From the NCBI RefSeq assembly GCF_015686695.1, contig NZ_JADPMR010000004.1:1302001-1366000 (forward strand): a stretch of DNA of 64,000 nt, written 5' to 3'. The position numbers and the translations under genes were made by a program. A model generated the notes under the pieces. The model did not search any database, was not told the DNA's origin, and was given only the letters and a program-made list of their open reading frames with translations. Within the stretch, counting starts at the first letter, position 1. Every line of letters begins with the position of its first letter. The stretch comes from Vibrio nitrifigilis. GTDB lineage: Bacteria; Pseudomonadota; Gammaproteobacteria; Enterobacterales; Vibrionaceae. Positions 9,563 to 18,146 of this stretch are shown here, piece after piece.

Positions 9563-9618
9563 GAAATACTTGACCCTGAATACCTCAATATCAAAGCAAT
9601 ATTTAAGCTAGAATAATG

Positions 9619-11574
9619 TTAAAAAGAAACGTCCATCGCTAGCCAATAACGACGACCATCCTCGGTATATCCATAAGTGTCGTAGTCAACGGTTTTATCA
9701 AACAAGTTATAAACTGCCCCTTTTACTTTTACATTATCAGCTAGTTGGTAAGTGACTCCAGCATCAAAGAAAGTATAAGAAGGAACAGGTGTCACACCAC
9801 TATCAGCGCGTTCCTCACCGTGATAAGTGTATTTAAGCCAGCTATCCAATTTTTCTGATGCACGCCAAGTCATGTCAGCTGAAACTAAATGTTTAGGTAG
9901 GTTTTCTAAAGGATTCCCTTTATTATCGCCTGTTTTCTGACGTGAATAAGTGTAGGTATAACTTGTTTTAAAGTCGATTGAGTCTGTCAGTGGTGTATCA
10001 ACAGATGCTTCAATGCCTCGAGTGACAGCCTTGTCCACATTCACGTTACGTTTATTGGTATTCCCCCAAGAGTTCGTTAACGTGTCACACGTCGATGCTG
10101 TACAACTTGTAGTTGTGATCATATCTTTAAAATCGTTGTTAAACAGGCCAACTTCAGCATGTAATCCTTCTTCGCTACGATAAGCTAAGTTGATTTCCTC
10201 GGTAACAGATTTTTCCGGTTTCAAGTTAGCACTACCATAACGATTCCCCCCACGACTAGCCTGTACCCAACCAGGACTAGATTGACGGAGATCTGGTGCA
10301 CGGAAACCGGTAGAAACACCCCCTTTTAATGTCCAAGCATCATCTATATTCCATACTGAATAAACTCGCGGACTAAAGTGAGAACCGTACCGTTGATCAT
10401 GCTGATAACGAATACCACCAGTTAAAGCAAGCGGATCAATCACACGCCATTCATCTTCAACAAATAGAGCGAAGTCCGTATTGGATAGGTGAGTAATCGT
10501 ACCGCCTGTATTTGTCGAAGTATCGTCCATACTTTCATGTTGAGCTTGCAACCCCATCGATAATGTATTCGTGGTAAACGGTAATACGACGGTTGTTTTG
10601 TATTCGGTATTATTCAACGTTATATCACGTGAATAGCTGTATGAGCGCTCATACTGCAGATACGAGTTTTCCTTTACATTATCTCCCCAAGTCCCTTGAT
10701 GAGACAACGCAGCAGTCTTACGGCTATATTTTGCCTCGGTGTAATCAGATGATAATGCATAATAGCTATTTGATTCATAGGATTTATCTGCATTTGAACG
10801 ACTATCTTGCTCATTAATGCCGGCTTCCAAACTAAATTGATGATTCACATTTAATTGATAAGTTAGCTTCGTATTAAGACTACGCATATCATTTTGTGCG
10901 TAACCATTTATAATATTATCTTCATCACGGTGTTGATTTTGACCATAAACTTGTAAAGAAAGAGAATCTGTCAAAGGTCCCGTAACAAAGAAATTACCAT
11001 TTTGCTCATCACCAGAATCACGATCCTCTTGTAACAATGTACTCAGTGATATTTTGCCAGTCCAATGTTGCTGATCTTTACGCGTAATCACGTTGATCAC
11101 ACCACCAATTGCATCGGAACCATAAAGTGTAGACATGGGCCCTTTAATTACTTCTATACGTTGAATAGCTTCTAACGGTGGTAACCAACCATCTTCAACT
11201 CCCGGTCCATCACTGTTTGGGCGAGTTTGACGAGTAGACACTCGTTTGCCATCAACCAATATCAATGTATAAGATGAACCCATGCCGCGAATGGAAATAT
11301 CTTTAGCATCACCACCGCCTGTTACTACGACTCCAGGCACACTAGATAAAGCATCCGCAATATCACGATAGTAACGAGACTCTAGCTCTTCACGGGTAAT
11401 AACGGTTACGCTAGCCGATGCATTTTGAACTTTTTGATCATATCCAGCAGCTGTAATGACCATAGTTTCATTCGTATTGTCAGTGTTAGTAGAATCCTGA
11501 GCAAATACGCTTGGTATAGAACCAAGAACACCAAGGGCCACTGCTGAAAGTACAAACTTGGAAGGAACAAACAT
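9619..11574 (-). CDS. irgA: TonB-dependent outer membrane siderophore receptor (IrgA/CirA/FepA type)
   Basis: A 651-residue protein with a signal peptide ending at VFAQ (about residue 26), a TonB box ETMVITAAG near 36, a plug domain at about 45-165 (SSVPGVVVTGG, GPMSTLYGSDAIGGVINVIT) and a 22-strand barrel ending in the aromatic residue Phe. TRGIEASVDTP and NLKPEKS are typical of catecholate receptors. It imports ferric siderophores across the outer membrane using TonB energy. A Fur box lies in front and a LysR gene is divergent, the arrangement of V. cholerae irgA/irgB, where IrgA takes up enterobactin-type compounds. The symbol rests on this layout and family; the ligand is inferred. Confidence 0.8.
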   Translation of the reverse strand: MFVPSKFVLSAVALGVLGSIPSVFAQDSTNTDNTNETMVITAAGYDQKVQNASASVTVITREELESRYYRDIADALSSVPGVVVTGGGDAKDISIRGMGSSYTLILVDGKRVSTRQTRPNSDGPGVEDGWLPPLEAIQRIEVIKGPMSTLYGSDAIGGVINVITRKDQQHWTGKISLSTLLQEDRDSGDEQNGNFFVTGPLTDSLSLQVYGQNQHRDEDNIINGYAQNDMRSLNTKLTYQLNVNHQFSLEAGINEQDSRSNADKSYESNSYYALSSDYTEAKYSRKTAALSHQGTWGDNVKENSYLQYERSYSYSRDITLNNTEYKTTVVLPFTTNTLSMGLQAQHESMDDTSTNTGGTITHLSNTDFALFVEDEWRVIDPLALTGGIRYQHDQRYGSHFSPRVYSVWNIDDAWTLKGGVSTGFRAPDLRQSSPGWVQASRGGNRYGSANLKPEKSVTEEINLAYRSEEGLHAEVGLFNNDFKDMITTTSCTASTCDTLTNSWGNTNKRNVNVDKAVTRGIEASVDTPLTDSIDFKTSYTYTYSRQKTGDNKGNPLENLPKHLVSADMTWRASEKLDSWLKYTYHGEERADSGVTPVPSYTFFDAGVTYQLADNVKVKGAVYNLFDKTVDYDTYGYTEDGRRYWLAMDVSF

Positions 11575-11591
11575 AAATCTTTTCCTTTAAA

Positions 11592-11606
11592 TGATAATAA
11601 TTATTA
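11592..11606 (-). promoter_or_regulatory. Fur box between irgA-like and irgB-like genes
   Basis: TGATAATAATTATTA matches the 7-1-7 Fur consensus TGATAATnATTATCA at 14 of 15 positions. It lies 18 bases upstream of the receptor start, so iron-bound Fur would block receptor expression and possibly that of the divergent regulator. Confidence 0.85.
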
Positions 11607-11710
11607 GTTGCATTAGTATTATCTAGATTTACAATGTCCTACATAAGGTTCATTTCATGGAATCTTTGTTCCATTAGTGGAACGTAGCTGGTTCTATAAG
11701 GGGGGAAACC

Positions 11711-12619
11711 GTGCAAGATTTCGCATCAATTAGAGCTTTTTATGCCCTCTGTGAGAAAAAAAGTCTTACGGCAGCAGCCAAGTATCTACATCAGCCTAAG
11801 TCTACCGTTAGTCGTCGTTTAACCACATTAGAGAATGAAGTTGGTCAATCTTTAATGATTCGTAGAGGTAACCGCCTTGCCATTACACAAGCAGGTGAAG
11901 TATTCCATAGTTACTGCAAAAAAATATTGGATTTAACCGAAGAAAGCATTGATGCTATGCAGAAAGTTAGTAATGAAATCAGTGGTGAACTGACTATAAT
12001 TGTACATACTAACTTGGTACGTGGTTGGTTTAATAAACTAATAAATAACTATTTGGATGATAACCCTAATCTCAATATAAATATCATCAGCCAATACCAA
12101 GCAGCCTACCAAGATGTAGACCCTGATTTGATCCTATGGCTTGGAGAATTATCTGATATTAGCTGGCGCCAAGAAACTATCGGTTACTGGTGTTATTCGG
12201 TCTTTGCTTCACAAGCCTATATGGAGAAAAACAATAAGTTAAATCATCCGAATGATATTAGAGAACATCGATGGCTACATTACGCAGCCGCAGAGCTAGA
12301 AAATATTGAACTTTCTAATTCTGATGGTGAAACTTTTCAAGTAGAACACTTACCTAGCCGTTTTCATAGCGATAATATTTCTTTACAGCTTGATGGTATT
12401 ACAGCTGGGAGAGGGATTGGCCTTCTTCCTGTGAGTATTTATCATAAATTTAATGAAATGCATCATGGTAAGTTAGTCCCTTGTTTACCAGATTGGCATA
12501 GTGATCCTAGACCTATTATTTGTTATACCCCGCGCGATAAGCATCAAGTAAAAGTTCAAACTTTAGTTAATCGAATGCAAGAAACTAGACCGAAACATTG
12601 GCATCAACGACTTTCTTAA
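11711..12619 (+). CDS. irgB: LysR-family regulator, IrgB-like
   Basis: A 302-residue LysR protein with the HTH at about 4-62 (SLTAAAKYLHQPKSTVSRRL) and a GcvA/CrgA-type effector domain. It starts 136 bases from the divergent receptor gene. In V. cholerae the LysR protein IrgB is divergent from irgA and activates it under iron starvation; the same layout, size and intervening Fur box support the assignment. A GGGGGGAAACC ribosome-binding stretch precedes the start at 11711, which is GTG; an alternative start further in would cut into the HTH. Confidence 0.8.
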   Translation: MQDFASIRAFYALCEKKSLTAAAKYLHQPKSTVSRRLTTLENEVGQSLMIRRGNRLAITQAGEVFHSYCKKILDLTEESIDAMQKVSNEISGELTIIVHTNLVRGWFNKLINNYLDDNPNLNINIISQYQAAYQDVDPDLILWLGELSDISWRQETIGYWCYSVFASQAYMEKNNKLNHPNDIREHRWLHYAAAELENIELSNSDGETFQVEHLPSRFHSDNISLQLDGITAGRGIGLLPVSIYHKFNEMHHGKLVPCLPDWHSDPRPIICYTPRDKHQVKVQTLVNRMQETRPKHWHQRLS

Positions 12620-13039
12620 ATAGCTTTTTATCCTTTAGAAGGCGTAACTGAAACTCAATTAAACCATTTAACTACCGCCATGGACCGAATTGCTTCAGAT
12701 GTGGTCAGGTATAAAGACAATAAGGGTTATAGATATAATGTTTATATTATTCTTATAGCCCTTAAACACCGATTAGCTATTATCATCAAAGCGATAACTC
12801 ATACCACAAATAGACTGAATCCATTCTTCCCCTTGTTCCCCAAGCTGTTTGGACAATTGCTGTTTAGGGCGTTAACACTTTGAAACCAAATTCAAATAAC
12901 TTAGCTATGAACACTTTTCCTGCTTAATTACCTATATCTTACTGATCCACACAAATCATTTTAATAGCTCATTTGGTTGACTGGTCCATTATTATAATTT
13001 AATATGAACCATAACATCAAAAAAACCAAAGGTGTCATT
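12620..13039. other. Intergenic stretch with a broken minus-strand coding remnant
   Basis: Around 12773-12945 the minus strand reads a protein-like sequence in two frames: AKLFEFGFKVLTP, then after a one-base shift KQQLSKQLGEQGEEWIQSI and a stop. The family was not recognised; a winged-helix response regulator tail (Gly-x-x-Tyr-Arg-Phe end) is one weak possibility. A plus-strand frame at 12680-12883 has no support and is not called. The rest looks like ordinary upstream DNA for the gene at 13040. Confidence 0.35.
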
Positions 13040-13768
13040 ATGACTAAATGTTATGGGTACATCCGTATATCACCTAAAATCAACGATATTGACAACCGTA
13101 TTGAAGCTTTTTCAGCATACCAAAACGATATTGAACTATTTAAAGAGACTGGGGTTCGCGGTGGTGTCCCACTATCAGAAAGATCAGTATTTACTGAATT
13201 AGATACAAAGCTTATAAAAGGTGACGAACTGGTCGTTTGGTGGATTGACGAGCTGGGTAAAGAGTTTTCAAAATGCCTGAATAACATCAAACTACTTATT
13301 GGGCGAGGCATAACAATTAAGACCATTGTTCAAAATTTGGAATTCAAACAGGATGATCAAATTACAGATGCCCTAGTAAAAATGATGCAAGGTTTTGCTG
13401 AGTCTGAAAAACATAAACGCCTATTTGCCGCAGAGCTTGGACGCCGCTCTCTTAAAAAAGACAGTGAAGGTTGGAAAGCAAAATTCCGTGGTCGCAAGAT
13501 AAATAAAGAAATGCATGAGGTAATTGCACAAGCTCTGTTTGAAGGCAAAACCCTACAGACCGTTGCTGACGAGACTGGTGCAAGTATATCAACCGTTAAA
13601 AGAGTAAAAGCAAAAATTAAAGATGACGATGAACTAGGTCATCTTAGAAGTCGTAGCCACAGGCACGGTGGGCGATGTGGGGAAAGAAGACACGGCGAAC
13701 AAAAAGGCCACAGCCCTAAAAGAGGCTATGGAAATAAACCTCTAAGAGATGAAGATCATCAAAATTAA
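13040..13768 (+). CDS. Serine-recombinase-like (resolvase/invertase) protein with altered active site
   Basis: From the ATG at 13040 (AAAGGTG upstream) the protein has 242 residues. The N-terminal half has the resolvase fold: YIRIS with Arg9 and the usual nucleophile Ser11, Arg48, and a long E-helix region near 115-135 (GFAESEKHKRLFAAELGRR). A Hin-type HTH lies near 160-185 (KTLQTVADETGASISTVKRV). In the motif normally written LDRLGR the sequence is IDELGK, so both catalytic arginines (resolvase Arg68 and Arg71) are replaced by Glu71 and Lys74. The tail is rich in His, Gly and Arg. It may bind DNA without recombining it. The DUF3861 gene follows after 14 bases. Confidence 0.75.
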   Translation: MTKCYGYIRISPKINDIDNRIEAFSAYQNDIELFKETGVRGGVPLSERSVFTELDTKLIKGDELVVWWIDELGKEFSKCLNNIKLLIGRGITIKTIVQNLEFKQDDQITDALVKMMQGFAESEKHKRLFAAELGRRSLKKDSEGWKAKFRGRKINKEMHEVIAQALFEGKTLQTVADETGASISTVKRVKAKIKDDDELGHLRSRSHRHGGRCGERRHGEQKGHSPKRGYGNKPLRDEDHQN

Positions 13769-13782
13769 AAAGGCTTTATAAC

Positions 13783-14076
13783 ATGAAAAAGAACTTATAC
13801 CACATTGATATAGCTCCACTAAAAAACAAAGATGGATCAGACATATCATCAGAGGAGCATATTGCTTTTGATTTTGAATCTCACGATGATTTAAAACAAA
13901 TTCTGTCCAAGGTAGGAATCATTGAAGGACTAGATAAAAAGCAGACTCACAGTTTTGCCATAGGCTTAAAAATGCTCGGTGAAATTATGCTGGAACACAG
14001 AAAACACCCGCTATTTCATGAATTCAGCCCACATTTTGGTCAATTTATGAAGAAACTCAAACAAAATATCAAATAG
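13783..14076 (+). CDS. DUF3861-family protein
   Basis: A 97-residue soluble protein. The pattern HDDLKQIL, then FAIGLKMLGEIMLEHRKHPLF and FGQFMKKLK at the C-terminus matches the small DUF3861 family, about 95 residues long. The function is unknown. It starts 14 bases after the recombinase-like gene, with a TTTATAAC-type leader and no strong Shine-Dalgarno, and is likely co-transcribed with it. No signal peptide or membrane segment. Confidence 0.85.
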   Translation: MKKNLYHIDIAPLKNKDGSDISSEEHIAFDFESHDDLKQILSKVGIIEGLDKKQTHSFAIGLKMLGEIMLEHRKHPLFHEFSPHFGQFMKKLKQNIK

Positions 14077-14545
14077 AACACCTAATCAATATTATCAGAG
14101 CAAGCGTAGCGATGAATGATCTTTAGATTGTCCAATAAAGGGGAAATTTGAATATCATCTTCTGTCAGAACGAACAAAGCATATCAGGGGGATATCGACG
14201 TAAACTTCCGTTTATCCGGTATTTGAAGCCTAATGGCAGAGTTTCGAATGTCGTTATCTGCGGCGCAAATTCAAAATGGAAACAAGCGTCAAATTCAAGA
14301 TCTGATTCTGTCGCCCATACTGAATCAGTTTTTAAACTAACGAAACGAGATATATTTTTTACTTTCGAGTTTTCAAGATTACGTTTCTAAGCATTATCCA
14401 AAACAAAAATCCACATTGTAGTAAAATTTCAAAAGCATGGTACACATTTTGTACTTTTTAAAGGTATGGTTGTATATTTTTCAAGGTATGATTGGATAAT
14501 CGCAATGTATGGTTATATTAAGAGACATTAACAAGGAAACTGCAT
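14077..14545. other. Intergenic region with helically spaced repeats before the thioesterase gene
   Basis: No convincing gene. The right end has three copies of a GTATGGTTGTATA-like motif starting near 14464, 14486 and 14507, spaced 21-22 bases, and a weaker fourth copy near 14435. These may be activator sites for the gene at 14546. A frame at 14148-14390 lacks family features and codon bias and is not called. Confidence 0.5.
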
Positions 14546-15031
14546 ATGGAACATGGAAGTCGGGATATAACCTTACGATTTTTGGCCGAGCCAAGTGATG
14601 TCAACTTTGGTGGTAAAGTGCATGGCGGCGCGGTGATGAAATGGATTGATTTAGCGGCGTATGCCTGCGCTGCTGGCTGGAGTAAAAAATATTGTATTAC
14701 CGCTTATGCTGGTGGTATCCGTTTTGTGGCCCCTATCCTGGTTGGGAGTTTGGTCGAGGTCAACGCCAAAATCATTTATACCGGCAATACCTCAATGCAC
14801 ATTGGACTAGATGTGCAAGCGAGCGATCCTAAAAATGTCGATCAGCAGCTGACGACGCACTGCATCGTAATTATGGTAGCAGTGGATGAAGAGGGCAAAC
14901 CAACGCCAGTTCCTCAATGGATTCCCAAAACACCTCATGACCAGTTTTTACATGACTCCGCGATTCGTTTAATGAATATGCGTAAAGAGATTGGTGAAGA
15001 GATGGAAGCTCATGTTAAAAAACCGAAATAA
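14546..15031 (+). CDS. Acyl-CoA thioesterase (hotdog fold)
   Basis: A 161-residue single hotdog-domain protein. The segment VNFGGKVHGGAVMKWIDLAAYACA carries the conserved substrate-pocket and Asp residue of the acyl-CoA thioesterase II-like/YciA/BACH group, and GSLVEVNAKIIYTGNTSMHIG is the second conserved block. It hydrolyses acyl-CoA to free acid and CoA in the cytoplasm; the chain length is unknown. An ACAAGGAAACTGCAT leader supplies the ribosome site. Confidence 0.88.
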   Translation: MEHGSRDITLRFLAEPSDVNFGGKVHGGAVMKWIDLAAYACAAGWSKKYCITAYAGGIRFVAPILVGSLVEVNAKIIYTGNTSMHIGLDVQASDPKNVDQQLTTHCIVIMVAVDEEGKPTPVPQWIPKTPHDQFLHDSAIRLMNMRKEIGEEMEAHVKKPK

Positions 15032-15111
15032 ACCATCGGCATACGCTGTCATGTAAACGTCATGCTTGTTTGATTTAATCATGCTACGACTATCTTCTCA
15101 CAAGACACGGA

Positions 15112-15345
15112 ATGACAAAGAAATACGTTGTGACTCTCGGAGAGTCATCATTAATGGATCCTAAGGCCACAGAATATCAATGGGTACGGGCTCTGTATGT
15201 GGAAGGTTATCAACCGAAACAGATCAATCATTACATCCAAGCCTGTTTTGGCGGTGATGCGCAATTTGCTGATCTGTTTCGTAAGGTGGCACTCTATGAA
15301 GAAAATATTGCCGTACTTATCACCCACCTTAGAACCCTTTTCTAA
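15112..15345 (+). CDS. Small conserved-looking protein of unknown function
   Basis: A 77-residue soluble protein with no signal peptide or membrane segment. It contains a mixed alpha/beta start (YVVTLGESSLMDP), a tryptophan-containing helix (EYQWVRALYVEGYQPKQINHYIQ) and a C-terminal helix. CACGGA lies just before the ATG. It is read in the same direction as the thioesterase, 80 bases after it. I do not recognise the family. Confidence 0.55.
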   Translation: MTKKYVVTLGESSLMDPKATEYQWVRALYVEGYQPKQINHYIQACFGGDAQFADLFRKVALYEENIAVLITHLRTLF

Positions 15346-15383
15346 GTCCTTACCCTCTTTATTCTAACCACTGAGCTAATTTA

Positions 15384-15440
15384 TATACCCAAGTAATCAC
15401 AAGTTCCTGTGTCCTACATCTTGAGGTTATTTGGGCATAA
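15384..15440. repeat. Dispersed palindromic intergenic repeat, copy 1
   Basis: Left arm TATACCCAAGTAATCACAAG and right arm CTTGAGGTTATTTGGGCATA are imperfect complements. The same arms occur at six other places in the window. Confidence 0.7.
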
Positions 15441-15544
15441 CGACCTTTAAGCAAAAGGAACCACGAACATCACTTTATTGTTCTTGCACTCCAAGGTCGT
15501 AATGCTTACATTAAAAAGCATTCACTCAGATATAAGGTTGTTAC

Positions 15545-15940
15545 ATGAGGTTTAGTTTTAATGCCGAAGATGCGATTCAAGTTTGCGTTGGTGCATTTGC
15601 GCTTGCCGTTCCTATCTCTTTTTCTGAGGAAGCTTGGCAATTAGGTAACACGTTGCCAATTCCTAACTTATTATTATTGATGGCTCTGTCTATTAGCTTT
15701 CTTGGTGTTTTTGCCTACCACAGTGTGTTCCAAAGTAATATTCGCGCTCGGTTTAGCGTGTTTCTATTTCGCATTGTGATTGCTTATTTTATTGCAGCCG
15801 TTGTCGTTGCGTTAGTACTACTCTCTTTAGATAAGCTCCCATTATTGGAACATCCCTTTGTCTCTTTAAAACGTATTATTGTAATTACGATGCCTGCTTC
15901 AATGGGCGCGATTGTCGTCGACAGTTTTGATAAGGAATAA
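15545..15940 (+). CDS. DUF2391-type integral membrane protein
   Basis: A 131-residue protein with about three or four membrane segments (near 13-30, 38-58, 70-95 and 105-125). The N-terminal AEDAIQVCVGAFALAVPISFSEEAW is characteristic of the DUF2391/TIGR02587 membrane protein family, whose function is not known. It lies 11 bases upstream of speG on the same strand, so the two are probably co-transcribed. TAAGGTTGTTAC precedes the ATG. Confidence 0.75.
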   Translation: MRFSFNAEDAIQVCVGAFALAVPISFSEEAWQLGNTLPIPNLLLLMALSISFLGVFAYHSVFQSNIRARFSVFLFRIVIAYFIAAVVVALVLLSLDKLPLLEHPFVSLKRIIVITMPASMGAIVVDSFDKE

Positions 15941-15951
15941 CGAGTACCTTT

Positions 15952-16491
15952 ATGACTCCTAAATTAAGCTTACGTGCCTTAGAACGAGGCGATTTGAGAT
16001 TTATCCATAATTTAAATAACAACCGTAATATCATGACTTATTGGTTTGAGGAACCGTATGAATCTTTTGACGAACTTGAAGAGTTATACAACAAACATAT
16101 TCATGATAATGCGGAGCGACGTTTCGTCGTCGAAAATGAAGATAAAGAATTAGTGGGGTTAGTCGAGTTAATTGAAATTAACTATATTCACCGCAGCGCT
16201 GAGTTTCAGATCATTATTACCCCAGAACATCAGGGCAACGGCTTTGCCGAAATTTTGATCAACAAAGCGCTCGATTACTCGTTCACGATTCTGAATCTTC
16301 ATAAAATTTATTTGCATGTTGCTGTAGAGAATGAAAAAGCGGTGCACTTATATGACAAAGCAGGATTTATTGAAGAAGGCCATCTGGTCGAAGAGTTTTT
16401 TATTAATGGTAGCTACCAAGATGTGAAACGCATGTACATTTTGCAAAGTGCTTATTTAAGCAAACATAAAGAGCAATTTAAGCCCCAGTAG
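15952..16491 (+). CDS. speG: Spermidine N1-acetyltransferase
   Basis: A 179-residue GNAT enzyme that acetylates spermidine and spermine with acetyl-CoA and so controls polyamine toxicity. LTLRALERGDLRF-like start, YWFEEPYESFDELEELY, the acetyl-CoA loop EHQGNGFAEILI and the C-terminal EEFFINGSYQDVKRMYIL match SpeG. As remembered, the V. cholerae enzyme is nearly the same along its length. The acidic N-terminal segment lines the allosteric polyamine site of the dodecamer. The ATG follows AACGAGTACC after the membrane protein gene. Confidence 0.95.
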   Translation: MTPKLSLRALERGDLRFIHNLNNNRNIMTYWFEEPYESFDELEELYNKHIHDNAERRFVVENEDKELVGLVELIEINYIHRSAEFQIIITPEHQGNGFAEILINKALDYSFTILNLHKIYLHVAVENEKAVHLYDKAGFIEEGHLVEEFFINGSYQDVKRMYILQSAYLSKHKEQFKPQ

Positions 16492-16500
16492 CAGCAAGGT

Positions 16501-16540
16501 ATAAAAAAACCGCGCACCTCTGAGGTGGAGTGCGCGGTAA
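16501..16540 (-). terminator. Rho-independent terminator for the 2OG-Fe oxygenase gene
   Basis: The stem ACCGCGCA/TGCGCGGT with inner pairing is followed on the minus strand by a run of seven T. On the plus strand it may also stop speG transcripts, but the T-run there is poor. Confidence 0.8.
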
Positions 16541-16673
16541 AACATCGAAGAAATAACACCGGAGTGTTGTCGTATCATCACTATAGTTATCATAAATGCG
16601 GCGTCATTTTTCTTTCTTACCGCTTTCCTAACCTTCAGCGCTGATGAGCCAATATTTCAATATACGTTCTCTT

Positions 16674-17282
16674 CTAGCGAGATATATCAAAACACTGCTC
16701 GCTGACTCCATTCGTTCTAAACCATCCAGCGATGCTAAATCGCTCTGCATGGCTAATACAAACTTCATGAGGAAAACGCTCAGAAAGAAATACCACTAGC
16801 CGTCCTGCATAAGGCGCAACGGTTTCGATCAGTTCATCCTGATCGCTATATAGTTTTAATTTGCCACCATCAGCTTCGGTCCAGTGCTCATTCAAGTACA
16901 TTACCGTAGTTAAGCGTCGATTCGTTCTTCCTTGAAATGCATCGTAATGCTTTTCATAGGCATCCCCAATGTCGTATTTTGCAAAATGTGCCTCATACTC
17001 AAACAAGCCTAAAAATAATGCTCGATTGACGTTGTGACGAATATGCTCCATACGCTCCAAATAATCGTGAATAGCAAAGCCCATCGTAGGCTGAAGCCAC
17101 TGAATTTTATCGCTGCGGCGACGCTGGTTTTGATGCTTTGAATCGGAGCGGCCGATCTTGGCGGTCCTCCAATTTTCTGGCATTTCTTGGCATAAATCTC
17201 TTACTTGTTCGACAGATAAAAAATCATCCCAAATGTACCAACCTTGATCTGCAATCGCATCGATTAGATTATCTAAAGACAA
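16674..17282 (-). CDS. 2OG-Fe(II) oxygenase (prolyl 4-hydroxylase/SM-20-like)
   Basis: The catalytic part carries YEKHYDAF (His and Asp iron ligands), VMYLNEHWTEADGGKLKLY, a distal His in FPHEV and an Arg near FSIAGWFR for 2-oxoglutarate. This is the prolyl-hydroxylase type double-stranded beta-helix found in small bacterial proteins. Frames upstream extend to an ATG at 17339, but those 19 residues are hydrophobic and unlike the family. A TTG at 17282 with GGGG nearby gives a natural start (SLDNLIDAIADQGWYIWDDF) and is preferred; this is uncertain. The substrate, perhaps a ribosomal or translation protein, is unknown. Confidence 0.75.
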   Translation of the reverse strand: MSLDNLIDAIADQGWYIWDDFLSVEQVRDLCQEMPENWRTAKIGRSDSKHQNQRRRSDKIQWLQPTMGFAIHDYLERMEHIRHNVNRALFLGLFEYEAHFAKYDIGDAYEKHYDAFQGRTNRRLTTVMYLNEHWTEADGGKLKLYSDQDELIETVAPYAGRLVVFLSERFPHEVCISHAERFSIAGWFRTNGVSEQCFDISR

Positions 17283-17427
17283 AAACGTAACCCCAAAAAC
17301 CAAAAGCAGATATATAGCGAGAGTTGAGCCTCCCCACAAATCTAAGTTTTAATCTTTTGGATAAAAAATACTAATCGAATTTTTCTAACAAAATACTTTC
17401 ATAAATCCGGGATTAATCTTTGTGTTC

Positions 17428-18141
17428 TCAAATACACGCGATTTTTTCTAATCGTGGCGAATGACCTTTAAAGATGGATTTCAACTGAGCAACAAATAGT
17501 TCAGCAGTGGACAGCGCGTCAATCGCAGCTGAGTGAGCCGTGTAGTTAGGCAAGCGATAACATTGCCTTAGATCATTTAACTGTAGGCTACTACGACAAT
17601 GGGTTTTCCCATCAAACGTAAGCTGCTTTTCAATTTTTAATGTATCAATCCAAATACATGGAAACACATCCAACCCATAGCGGTCAGAGACATACTGATT
17701 AATAAACGTCCTTTCAATACTACTGCCATGCACTAAGGCAACCTTACCAGCAAGCGCTGCAAATAATTCGTCCATCGCTCTATCTAATTCAATGCCTTTA
17801 GATAAAGCCGACGGTGTAAGCTGATGAATCTCGGCCGAGCGGGCATTCACATATTGGCGGTGGCAAACATAGCGCTCCTCACTGGCCCCCGTATCTATCG
17901 ATTGAATCGTCATTGGTACCCAACCCACACTTAAAATTTGATCGCGTTGGGCATCAATCCCTGAGGTTTCAAAATCAAATGACAGTAACGAAATTTCGCC
18001 GACAAATTCTTTCAAATCAGGTAATGGCGTCGCGAAATAATACGCGAGGCCAGGCAGCCAATCATGACGTTCACGGCAGGTAAAGTGCTGCTGATAGACA
18101 TGACGCGAGGCATTAAAATGGCGTTTTATCGCTTGTAACAT
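17428..18141 (-). CDS. DnaQ-family 3'-5' exonuclease
   Basis: A 237-residue protein with the DEDDh exonuclease motifs: ExoI FDFETSG (Asp, Glu), ExoII around VHGSSIERTFI, and ExoIII HSAAIDALSTAELF with His and Asp. This resembles the epsilon subunit proofreading domain. A basic N-terminal extension precedes it. It begins 5 bases after the stop of the CBS/nucleotidyltransferase gene at 18147, and these two genes are commonly found together in gammaproteobacteria. The target may be a nucleic acid or nucleotide and is not known. Confidence 0.88.
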   Translation of the reverse strand: MLQAIKRHFNASRHVYQQHFTCRERHDWLPGLAYYFATPLPDLKEFVGEISLLSFDFETSGIDAQRDQILSVGWVPMTIQSIDTGASEERYVCHRQYVNARSAEIHQLTPSALSKGIELDRAMDELFAALAGKVALVHGSSIERTFINQYVSDRYGLDVFPCIWIDTLKIEKQLTFDGKTHCRSSLQLNDLRQCYRLPNYTAHSAAIDALSTAELFVAQLKSIFKGHSPRLEKIACI

Positions 18142-18146
18142 AGTGA

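Noticed and set aside
12680..12883. 67-codon plus-strand frame after the irgB-like gene
   Set aside because: It overlaps a better minus-strand remnant and has no start signal or family features.
13040..13768. Possibility that the recombinase-like gene marks an active invertible element or integrated plasmid
   Set aside because: No flanking inverted crossover sites were found, and the catalytic arginines are replaced.
14148..14390. 80-codon plus-strand frame before the thioesterase gene
   Set aside because: No Shine-Dalgarno sequence, no recognisable domain and composition like non-coding DNA.
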